From an uncultured Tenacibaculum sp. (lineage in GTDB: Bacteria > Bacteroidota > Bacteroidia > Flavobacteriales > Flavobacteriaceae): a DNA stretch of 64,000 nt. Location of the stretch: contig CANMCD010000002.1 of the NCBI GenBank assembly GCA_947496185.1, positions 62,001 through 126,000 on the forward strand. The letters are read 5' to 3'. This document shows positions 39,135 through 46,962 of this stretch, piece by piece. Each line of letters begins with the position of its first letter. Within the stretch, counting starts at the first letter, position 1. The position numbers and the translations under genes were made by a program. The notes below the pieces were generated by a model. The model had not been told where the DNA came from. It made no database searches and was given only the letters and a program-made list of their open reading frames with translations.

Positions 39135-39428
39135 TTAATTCTCACAAAGTTTAATTATACTGTAAAAAACATTACTTACTTGTTCATTTTTTATGGTATA
39201 AAATATTTTAGTACCTATACGGTTTGGCACAACTAGATTTACGATTCGGAGATTTTTAAGGTGATAAGAAGCTACAGATTGCTCAATTTCTAGTGCTTCA
39301 TAGATATCCGAAACAGAAAGTCTTTTATCTTTCAACAAAAGTTCAATTATTGCCAGACGCAACGGGTGCGCTAAGACTTTTAACGTTTCAGAACTTTTAT
39401 CAAGTAATTCAAAATCAGTTAACGACAT
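39135..39428 (-). CDS. ArsR-family winged-helix transcriptional regulator
   Basis: A 97-residue protein with the ArsR fold: LKVLAHPLRLAIIELLLKD, then the recognition helix region IEQSVASYHLKNLRIVNLV. The metal-binding ELCVCDL motif is absent (RLSVSDIYEAL instead), so it is not an arsenic or zinc sensor of the classical kind. It lies between the TRAP operon, 236 bp away in the same direction, and the symporter-kinase genes, divergent by 56 bp, and could control either. Confidence 0.85.
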   Translation of the reverse strand: MSLTDFELLDKSSETLKVLAHPLRLAIIELLLKDKRLSVSDIYEALEIEQSVASYHLKNLRIVNLVVPNRIGTKIFYTIKNEQVSNVFYSIIKLCEN

Positions 39429-39460
39429 TACTAATTATTAATGAGAAATCAAGTGAGAAA

Positions 39461-39468
39461 CAAATATA
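39461..39468 (-). promoter_or_regulatory. Putative -7 box of the ArsR gene
   Basis: On the minus strand TATATTTG matches TAnnTTTG exactly, 33 nt before the ATG and inside the narrow divergent spacer. Confidence 0.4.
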
Positions 39469-39484
39469 CAATTTATAAATAATA

Positions 39485-39715
39485 ATGTTATATTTATATA
39501 TTTATTTATATACATATATGATGAAATCAATTCACAAAACTTGGCTTTTCACTATCTGTATAATTATTTTTCTATTAGTTAACTTTCCATTTACCAGCAC
39601 TATAAATGGAAAGATGGTCTTTAAACACACCCCCGCAACATTTGTGTATTTTTATAGTATATGGCTAGCTCTAATTATTGCAGTTAAAATAATTATTTCA
39701 AAGTTCTTTAAATGA
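39485..39715 (+). CDS. Small membrane protein paired with the symporter-kinase
   Basis: Up to 76 residues with two TM helices. The more likely start is the ATG at 39518 or 39521 (MMKSIHKTWLFTICIIIFLL), which yields a clean N-terminus of about 64 residues. It ends 4 bp into the symporter-kinase gene (ATGA overlap). Solute:sodium symporters often have a short membrane companion of this layout (DUF3311-like or DUF4212-like); this is such a companion by position, though the family is not certain. Confidence 0.65.
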   Translation: MLYLYIYLYTYMMKSIHKTWLFTICIIIFLLVNFPFTSTINGKMVFKHTPATFVYFYSIWLALIIAVKIIISKFFK

Positions 39716-42432
39716 TTCCTATTTGGTTGGTAATAACGATCTGCTGTATTTATTTGATAATATTGTTTCTAATTGCTTATTATGGAAACAAAAACACGTT
39801 AACTAAAAAAATAATAAACACACCTGTTGCCTATGCACTATCACTGACCACCTACTGTACGGCATGGACTTTTTATGGTAGTGTTGGAAAAGCGTCTACA
39901 AGTGGAATTTCTTTTTTATCTACCTATTTGGGACCTATTTTATTATGTCCTTTATGGGTAATCTTTTTTAAAAAAATTATTCGTATCACTAAAAAAGAAA
40001 AAATAAGCAGCATTTCTGATTTTATTGCCACACGCTATGGTAAAAATCGCCAATTAGGAAATATAATAACAGTCTTAACATTTATATTTATTATCCCCTA
40101 TATATCAATACAATTACGAGCAATATCGACTAGCTTTGACATCATTATTGACAATTATTCCTCAAATGCTTTAAATACCTCAACCTCATTCTTGATGGTA
40201 GTTATCTTATCTTTTTTCATCATCCTTTTCGGAACTCGAAAAACCTCTGCTTCTGACCAAAATGAGGGAATGGTTGCTGTAATTGTATTTGAAGCGATAT
40301 TTAAATTGTTGGCATTTTTAATTATTGGATGCTACATTGTTTTTTATGTATTCGATGGTTTTGGAGATATTTTTCAACAGGCTAATACGATGACGTTAAT
40401 AGACAATTTAAATCATATTGAAAAAAGTCTAGAAGGCGGTTATTGGGATTGGTTTCTGCTCATCTTGCTTTCATTTTTGGTTTTTACCTTACTTCCACGA
40501 CAATTTCATCTTATTGCGATAGAAAACAATAACGAAAAACATGTAGAAAAAGCTTCATGGATTTTTCCTTTATATCTTTTTTTAATCACAATCTTTGTTA
40601 TACCCATTGCGCTGGCGGGTAAAATTTATTTTAAAAACTTTCATTTCAACCCTGACAATTATGTCTTGCACTTTCCAATGGAAATGGATAATAATATCTT
40701 AGCAACTTTAGTCTTTTTAGGAGGGCTTTCAGCTGCTACAGGAATGATTATCGTAGAAACGATTGCAATCGCTACCATGCTTTCAAAAAACATTTTAATT
40801 CCTTTAATCATTCGATTTGATTTTTTTTCATCAAATAAAGTACAGCAGTCCATTTTACTTTGCAAAAGATTAAGTATTCCCATCGTGTTATTCAGTGCTT
40901 ATATCTATATGCTTTTGGTAGGTGAAAGGTATCCTTTGGTAGAAATCGGACTCATATCTTTTGTTGGTATTGTTCAATTAGCACCGTCATTTTTTGGTGG
41001 AATGTTGTGGAAAAAAGGAAATCAAAAAGGAACCATGATAGGTATTATAGCTGGATTTGTAGTTTGGTTTTACACGTTACTACTTCCTACGCTAATCAGA
41101 AGTAATTTTTTAGGAGATATAACAATGTTAACTAACGGTCCTTTTGGCATCTCGTTTTTAAAACCTTATGCTTTATTTGGATTAGAAGGTTTCAATAAAA
41201 TTTCGCATAGTTTTTTTTGGAGTATTTTTATAAACACTTCTTTATATGTGTTCATATCGCTTACCACTCATCGTAAAGGCATTGAAATTCAACAAGCAAA
41301 TTTATTTACAAAGCCTAAATTAGACTTTAACCATTATCGATTTAGAAACAAATACGAAAAAGTGTACTTCAGCCAATTGCAAGAATTACTGATTATTTTC
41401 ATGGGGCCTCACAAAACCAAACAAATAGAATTAAACTATCATAAATCCCATGGAATTACCTACAATAGTCAAGACCTCGTAGACATTCAATTTGTAGATT
41501 ATGCGGAAAGTGTTTTATCAGATGAAATAGGAAACATCTCCGCTAGAATTGTAATCTCTAGATTGCTCAAAGAAGAACCTTTAGATAGAAGAGAAATCGT
41601 TGAATTACTTGAAGAAACGAAGGAAGCAAAATCACACAGCAAAGAACTAAAAATCAAATCAAATGCATTAGAAAGAACACAAAAAGAATTATTACTTACC
41701 AATGAAAAACTAAAAGAAATTGACCAAATGAAAGATGAATTTATTTTAACAATTTCACACGAATTGAGAACTCCAATCACCTCCATTCAATTACTTTCTG
41801 AAATGTTATTTAAAGATCCTAATCTTTTTAAAGACAAACAATCTGAATTTTTAGAAACTATTGTCAATGAAAGCAATCGTCTTGCCACTTTAATTGACAA
41901 CACTTTACTACAAGAACGGTTGGATTTAGGAAAAATATCTTGGAATTTCAAAAGTTACGCTATAAATGATTTAATCAATAATGTTCTAAAAGGTTTAGTC
42001 CCTATACTTATACAAGAAAACATGGAGGTGTACTTTAACCCATATCAAGGCAATCAAAAGATTACAGCTGATAAAACTCATTTAGAGCGTGTTTTTATCA
42101 ATGTATTAACCAATGCTATAAAGTTTAAAGACTCCAATAAAAAAAGAAACACTATTCATATAAACATTACCCACACTAATAATTGGACAATTAGCATTAA
42201 AGACAATGGAATTGGTATTGATGAGAATCATACAGAAAAAATATTTGACACTTTTGTACAAATTCAAAACAAACAACAAGACACCAAACCCAAAGGGAGT
42301 GGGTTAGGACTCTCTATTTCAAAAAAAATACTCGAAAAGCATCACGGTAATATTAGAGCAATCAGTATTTTAGAAAAATTTACCAATATTATAATAACCA
42401 TACCTTTTTTATCAAATGATGAGCACATATAA
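39712..42432 (+). CDS. Solute:sodium symporter fused to histidine kinase
   Basis: A 906-residue fusion. Residues 1-500 form 12-13 TM helices of the SSS family (YALSLTTYCTAWTFYGSVGKAST is characteristic). A soluble linker with coiled coil (about 620-665) leads to a HisKA domain with His683 in TISHELRTPITSIQ and a HATPase_c domain with NAIKF, DNGIGIDE and GSGLGLSISKKI. This is the CbrA/CrbS type of sensor, in which transport or substrate binding is thought to feed the kinase. No receiver is fused; a separate one follows with a 17-bp overlap. Confidence 0.93.
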   Translation: MIPIWLVITICCIYLIILFLIAYYGNKNTLTKKIINTPVAYALSLTTYCTAWTFYGSVGKASTSGISFLSTYLGPILLCPLWVIFFKKIIRITKKEKISSISDFIATRYGKNRQLGNIITVLTFIFIIPYISIQLRAISTSFDIIIDNYSSNALNTSTSFLMVVILSFFIILFGTRKTSASDQNEGMVAVIVFEAIFKLLAFLIIGCYIVFYVFDGFGDIFQQANTMTLIDNLNHIEKSLEGGYWDWFLLILLSFLVFTLLPRQFHLIAIENNNEKHVEKASWIFPLYLFLITIFVIPIALAGKIYFKNFHFNPDNYVLHFPMEMDNNILATLVFLGGLSAATGMIIVETIAIATMLSKNILIPLIIRFDFFSSNKVQQSILLCKRLSIPIVLFSAYIYMLLVGERYPLVEIGLISFVGIVQLAPSFFGGMLWKKGNQKGTMIGIIAGFVVWFYTLLLPTLIRSNFLGDITMLTNGPFGISFLKPYALFGLEGFNKISHSFFWSIFINTSLYVFISLTTHRKGIEIQQANLFTKPKLDFNHYRFRNKYEKVYFSQLQELLIIFMGPHKTKQIELNYHKSHGITYNSQDLVDIQFVDYAESVLSDEIGNISARIVISRLLKEEPLDRREIVELLEETKEAKSHSKELKIKSNALERTQKELLLTNEKLKEIDQMKDEFILTISHELRTPITSIQLLSEMLFKDPNLFKDKQSEFLETIVNESNRLATLIDNTLLQERLDLGKISWNFKSYAINDLINNVLKGLVPILIQENMEVYFNPYQGNQKITADKTHLERVFINVLTNAIKFKDSNKKRNTIHINITHTNNWTISIKDNGIGIDENHTEKIFDTFVQIQNKQQDTKPKGSGLGLSISKKILEKHHGNIRAISILEKFTNIIITIPFLSNDEHI

Positions 42433-42787
42433 AATTTTAGTCGTAGATGATGAAGCCTCAATTCTTCTGGCTTTAAAAAACCTACTTGAAGTAAAAGGCT
42501 TCCATGTAAAAACAGCCACGAACGGAAAACAAGGGCTCGAAACGGCTGTAAAGTTTGTTCCTGATTTAATTTTACTTGACATAATGATGCCTAAAATGAA
42601 TGGGTTGAAGTTTGCTGAAAAAATTAGGAATAATGAAATACTTGGTGATACCAAAATAATTTTTATTACCGCTAAAGGTGAAAAAAATGATAAAATGACA
42701 GGATATTTAAAAGGAGGAGATGATTACATTATTAAACCTTTTTCCACAGAACAGTTGTTGTCAAGAATTAGGTTTTTATTGGGGTAG
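42416..42787 (+). CDS. Stand-alone response-regulator receiver
   Basis: A 123-residue CheY-like protein: ILVVDDEASILLALKNLL, phospho-acceptor Asp55 in LILLDIMMPKMNG, then FITAKGEK and the KP pair in DDYIIKPFS. No output domain follows. It starts inside the kinase gene and is its obvious partner. It must act by protein contact or pass the phosphate on. Confidence 0.92.
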   Translation: MMSTYKILVVDDEASILLALKNLLEVKGFHVKTATNGKQGLETAVKFVPDLILLDIMMPKMNGLKFAEKIRNNEILGDTKIIFITAKGEKNDKMTGYLKGGDDYIIKPFSTEQLLSRIRFLLG

Positions 42788-43228
42788 CATTATTAAAATT
42801 AAACAATAGTACACACTATTTTATCACCTCAAAACAACTTCTTTCCTGAGTTTTCACTCCTTAAAATTATGGGTTAAAAAAAACCTAGTTAATTAATTCA
42901 GGTTAAAAATTCAACATATTAAAAAAAGAATACACTTTTTTCAAAAATTAATTATATTTACCTGACAGATTCTAGTGACATAGAATAAACCCTGAAGAAT
43001 GACCAAATACATTTAAGACTACTATTAAATCCTTGAATTTATTTTCCATAGAATTCTTCTAGTCAGCATCATAAGATTAGTTTTAACATGAAACCAGTAA
43101 TTATATTTCATCTTAATATTAATCCGAAAGTGCTATTTCAACCTAACAGAAAAGGGGATTAGGTGTTGATTTTTGTGCCTTCTATTTTAAGTAATGGAAT
43201 GGAAATGTGTGTTTTTATATAAATAATA
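42788..43228 (+). other. Intergenic region before the injection-system cluster
   Basis: This 441-bp AT-rich stretch has no credible gene. It should contain the end of the two-component transcript and the promoter of the eCIS operon. No exact TAnnTTTG box was found; near matches are TATATTTA and TACATTTA. No strong hairpin with a T-tract was seen after the receiver gene. Confidence 0.4.
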
Positions 43229-44989
43229 ATGGTAATGAATCGCAGAAACGCTTTTTTAATTTTTATTTTATGCGCTATACTGGAGCGTCAAGTTTATGCT
43301 GCACACAATACATTTTTTCAAGAAAAACAAGTCGCAAAAACAGTAGCAAAGAAAAAAACCAAAGTTGGAAAGTTTATCCAAAGTATCTTTAAACACAACG
43401 ATTCGGCTAAACAAGCAAGAAAATTTATCCACCAGCAACACAGAAAACTAAAAGGAAAAATATCGCCAACTTTTGCAAAACAAATAACAAATAAAATAGG
43501 TACTCCTTTAAAAACATCAAAAGACGTAAAACTAGCCTATGAGGTCTTTGGATTTTATCCGCATTGGGAAAAGGACTACTATAAAGAAATCAACTTTTCC
43601 TTACTGTCAACAGTTGCTTATTTCTCGTACGAAGTTGACCCAAAAACGGGAAATGCAATTTCTACCTACGATTGGGAAACAACTCCGTTAATAGACTCAA
43701 TAAAAGCACAGCAAGGAAAAAAAATCCTACTGACCGTTAGTAATTTCGGCATCTATAACAATAAGAAATTTCTAAAAAACCTAACAGCTATTGACACCTT
43801 AATAGACAACCTTATAAAACTCTTGGCCAAGCGACAAGCGGATGGGATATGCCTCGACTTTGAAGGGGTTTCTAAAAATGAAAAAAGTAAGTATACCAGC
43901 TTTTTATTAAACCTATCAAGTCGTATAAAAAATGCTAATAAAAACTATCAAATTTATATGACAGTCCCCAATGTCGACTGGAGTAAAGCTATCGATTTTA
44001 AAGCCATCGATCAGGCTATTGATTGTTTTGTCATTATGGGATATGACTATTATGGAAAAGGCAGCAAAGTAGCAGGGCCAATAGCCCCTTTAGAAAGTGG
44101 AAAAACATGGGAGCCCTACAACCTAACAAACTCAGTGGCATATTACACTAAAAATATTGCCAGCAGCAAAATAATTTTAGCCCTACCTACCTATGGAACC
44201 TTATGGGAAACACAGAATTTGAATATAAAGTCTAAAGTAAAAAAATACATAGGAAGTAGAACTTACAGCTATATCAAATCCAATATAGAAAACAACGAAT
44301 CTGTTTATATAGAACCTATAAGTCAGAGCGCCTATAGCGTATACAAGATAAAAGGCACTAAAAATGTCTACCGTCAATGCTGGTTTGAAAATGACGTTAG
44401 CTTTCGTGTCAAAACAAAACTTATCAAAGACAAAAAACTAAGAGGATTGGGTATTTGGGCCTTAGGATATGACAAAGGATACAATGATTTTTGGAAAGTA
44501 ATAAACAAAGAATTGGTAAAACCCGTAACAAAAGATAGTGTTTCATCCAATGTTAGCATTACAAATAATGCTGTAGGAAATACTACAGATTCGACAGCAC
44601 AAAAACAACCTACATTAATAACCAAAATAGCCAATAGCTTAGGAATTACAAACCCAAACAGCAAAATAAATAACGTTGAAAAGAAATTAGGAGCCATCAC
44701 AAATTACAAAACCATTTTGCTTTATGTGATGTCTTTTGTACTCTTCTTTTCTTGTATCGGATTTGTCATTGCCATGTTATCGCCTAACACACGAGATAGC
44801 TTTTTTAATAATGAAGCCTTAAAAAGATACTATACAATCATGGTATTAACACTTGTCGTCGTAGTTTTTAGAATGCAACACTGGATTACCGATAGTAGTG
44901 TATTATTAATCACTGGCTTCCTATTAGGAGCCTATGCTTTTTATTTGATAAACAAATATGTAGAAAGAAGGCAAAAAGATTTACCATAA
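43229..44989 (+). CDS. GH18-like protein with C-terminal membrane anchor, first gene of the eCIS cluster
   Basis: A 586-residue protein with an N-terminal signal-like segment (RRNAFLIFILCAILERQVYA), a basic linker, a GH18 (chitinase/spore-hydrolase-like) domain at about 100-430, a Ser/Thr/Asn-rich linker, and three TM helices (about 495-517, 535-548, 558-574). In the catalytic DxxDxDxE site the sequence is D205-G-I-C-L-D210-F-E212: the acid Glu212 and its Asp are present, but the middle Asp is Cys208. FGFYPHWEKDYY and MGYDYYGKGS support GH18. The domain is expected outside the cytoplasm. No chitin-binding module is seen. Only 15 bp separate it from the next gene, so it belongs to the eCIS operon. 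Confidence 0.85.
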   Translation: MVMNRRNAFLIFILCAILERQVYAAHNTFFQEKQVAKTVAKKKTKVGKFIQSIFKHNDSAKQARKFIHQQHRKLKGKISPTFAKQITNKIGTPLKTSKDVKLAYEVFGFYPHWEKDYYKEINFSLLSTVAYFSYEVDPKTGNAISTYDWETTPLIDSIKAQQGKKILLTVSNFGIYNNKKFLKNLTAIDTLIDNLIKLLAKRQADGICLDFEGVSKNEKSKYTSFLLNLSSRIKNANKNYQIYMTVPNVDWSKAIDFKAIDQAIDCFVIMGYDYYGKGSKVAGPIAPLESGKTWEPYNLTNSVAYYTKNIASSKIILALPTYGTLWETQNLNIKSKVKKYIGSRTYSYIKSNIENNESVYIEPISQSAYSVYKIKGTKNVYRQCWFENDVSFRVKTKLIKDKKLRGLGIWALGYDKGYNDFWKVINKELVKPVTKDSVSSNVSITNNAVGNTTDSTAQKQPTLITKIANSLGITNPNSKINNVEKKLGAITNYKTILLYVMSFVLFFSCIGFVIAMLSPNTRDSFFNNEALKRYYTIMVLTLVVVVFRMQHWITDSSVLLITGFLLGAYAFYLINKYVERRQKDLP

Positions 44990-45004
44990 AACAAAGCTGA
45001 AATA

Positions 45005-45328
45005 ATGGAAGAGAAAGCTGTAAAACAAGATATTGGAAAAGCAAAAAAGATACTCAAAGTGGTAAAAAAAGCACTGTCAAAAGAGTTTTTATGGTTACTA
45101 TTTGTTGTCATTATTAGTATCCCTATTGCTTTGACAATTTCCTATTTGATAACTTCAGATATTCATGTAGTAAACAAAGAAGTATCCCATGAAATACAAG
45201 AGGTATCAAAAATTATAACCGAAGAAGACTCACTATTTAGAGTTGTCTATGGTATATGTGTAATGGGACTTTATTTTTCAAGAATGGTTGTTGCCGCAGT
45301 AAAAAACGCATTAGAAGCCAAGAAATAA
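45005..45328 (+). CDS. Small two-TM protein in the eCIS operon
   Basis: A 107-residue protein with a basic N-terminal helix (residues 1-28), a strong TM helix (29-50), an acidic loop (57-75) and a second, weaker TM helix (78-97) before a basic end. It is not a recognised family. Sitting between the GH18 anchor and the cap gene (7 bp before the cap), it may work with the GH18 protein in membrane docking or particle release. Holin-like action is possible by size and topology but unproven. Confidence 0.75.
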   Translation: MEEKAVKQDIGKAKKILKVVKKALSKEFLWLLFVVIISIPIALTISYLITSDIHVVNKEVSHEIQEVSKIITEEDSLFRVVYGICVMGLYFSRMVVAAVKNALEAKK

Positions 45329-45335
45329 AAGAAAT

Positions 45336-45914
45336 ATGTTAGACAAAGTATTACTATTTATAAGCGACTTACTTAATAAAGAACTGAAGATGACTTACGG
45401 TCTTACAGAAGATGTTGTAGTCGTTAGTAGTCTTGTTAACTTAGACGGAAGTATTACGCAAAATATTGAAAACAAAATAATTTTGTCTGTAATTAATCTT
45501 GAACAAGAGAAAGCTATTAAAAATAGGCAAGAATACATGATGACAGGCAAAGGAACTTTTAACAAAGTGAACCTGCCTGTATACTTAAACATACACCTCT
45601 TAGTTTCTGCAAATTATAATTCTAGCAACTATACTGAAGCCTTGAAAATGTTATCTACGGTCATTGGTACTTTTCAAGCAGCCAAAGCTTTTACACAAGA
45701 AAGTCATCCTGATTTAGACGATTCTGTAGAAAGGTTAATCTTAGAGATTTATAATATTCCTGTACAAGATTTAAGTCATGTTTGGAGTGGTATTGGCGCT
45801 AAATATGTTCCTTCCATCGTCTATAAAGTTCGTATGGTAAGTATCCAAAAAGGACGAATAAAAGAACAAATTTCTGGTATTGGTGGACTTAATACAAGTG
45901 CGCAAAAAAAGTAA
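45336..45914 (+). CDS. eCIS cap / tail-terminator protein (Pvc16-like, DUF4255)
   Basis: A 192-residue DUF4255 protein: the start MLDKVLLFISDLLNKELK, the middle NLPVYLNIHLLVSANYNSSN and the end YVPSIVYKVRMVSI are family marks. Afp16/Pvc16 proteins cap the distal end of sheath and tube and fix particle length. Here the cap comes before the structural genes, the reverse of the Afp/PVC order where it is last. Confidence 0.88.
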   Translation: MLDKVLLFISDLLNKELKMTYGLTEDVVVVSSLVNLDGSITQNIENKIILSVINLEQEKAIKNRQEYMMTGKGTFNKVNLPVYLNIHLLVSANYNSSNYTEALKMLSTVIGTFQAAKAFTQESHPDLDDSVERLILEIYNIPVQDLSHVWSGIGAKYVPSIVYKVRMVSIQKGRIKEQISGIGGLNTSAQKK

Positions 45915-45918
45915 AGAA

Positions 45919-46944
45919 ATGAATAAAAAAAACGAACACTGGTTTACATTAGCAATACACCATTTTTATTTTATTAAGAATGAATGTACTGTATTTGACA
46001 TTCGTCCTACTTCAGCGACACAACGTATTATGAAGAATTATGGAATTCGTTTTCAAAAAATAAAAAATCAATATCTAATCTATGTAGAAGTTGCTGCTAA
46101 TAAAAAAATATGGGAAGAGCTACGTACCGCAGGAGATTTGTATTTTGAATTGATAAATACGGATCCTTACTTTAATAACTATACAGAAGTGATCTTACCT
46201 AGAAAAGAAAACACGGTATATTACTTTACCAATGAAGCGGTAATGAATCGATTCAATCCTACTGGATCATCAGCACTCAAAACGCTTTCTTACCAACCGC
46301 TTCGATTTAATATAGGGGTTCCTAAAGACAAAAAATCAACGATCTCTATAAAACAAAACGGCCAAGAAATATGCCAGTTAATATCCCCAGAAAAACAAGC
46401 TACCGTTTTTATAGACCTCAATGCTTTTGGAAATGGCATATACGAACTGTGGATTGATAACGTTTTATCTAATACCTTTTATGGTGCTTCAGAAGCCCTT
46501 AACATAAATGGGCTTGGTATTTTTCATATCAACCTTCGAAATGCCCTTGAATCACTAAAAGAAAATGTATTACCTACCCTGAATATAAACTTTGAAGCCA
46601 GAGCTACTTTTAGAGAGTATATTGTAGTAGTTCCTGAGGACAAAAAAATTGAAGTTAAAAATATAACCATTCAAGGAACTGATAATGAAAAATATAAAGA
46701 ACCAGAGAAGAAAGTAGTCTTTGAGAATCAAGGAGAATCGTATATTTTTACCTCCGTATCTGCTGTAAAGCTAGAACAAAAACCCAAAGAAATACCGCTA
46801 TTAAAAGTTCAATATGTAAATCAATTTTCAGATGTATTAGTAGAGCAAGACATGAAAATGCCTTATCCTAGTGCGTCTACCATGATACTTAAAAATAAAA
46901 ATAACGAGAATATGTACAATTCTCAAATGATCATTTATGTCTAA
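45919..46944 (+). CDS. Unknown eCIS protein between cap and sheath
   Basis: A 341-residue protein from the ATG at 45919 (MNKKNEHWFTLAIHHFYFI); the frame is open 13 codons earlier but that would overlap the cap gene. There is no signal peptide or TM helix, so it is cytoplasmic before release. The composition is beta-rich, with a two-domain look (about 1-210 and 215-341). No known family was recognised. Placement next to the cap suggests a cap adaptor or another tail-end part, as the marine Algoriphagus particle has a cap adaptor; this is inference. Confidence 0.75.
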   Translation: MNKKNEHWFTLAIHHFYFIKNECTVFDIRPTSATQRIMKNYGIRFQKIKNQYLIYVEVAANKKIWEELRTAGDLYFELINTDPYFNNYTEVILPRKENTVYYFTNEAVMNRFNPTGSSALKTLSYQPLRFNIGVPKDKKSTISIKQNGQEICQLISPEKQATVFIDLNAFGNGIYELWIDNVLSNTFYGASEALNINGLGIFHINLRNALESLKENVLPTLNINFEARATFREYIVVVPEDKKIEVKNITIQGTDNEKYKEPEKKVVFENQGESYIFTSVSAVKLEQKPKEIPLLKVQYVNQFSDVLVEQDMKMPYPSASTMILKNKNNENMYNSQMIIYV

Positions 46945-46962
46945 CCATTAAAAAAAAGAAGA

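Noticed and set aside
43207-43392. Short frame overlapping the start of the GH18 gene
   Set aside because: It runs in another frame inside the GH18 reading and has low-complexity composition.
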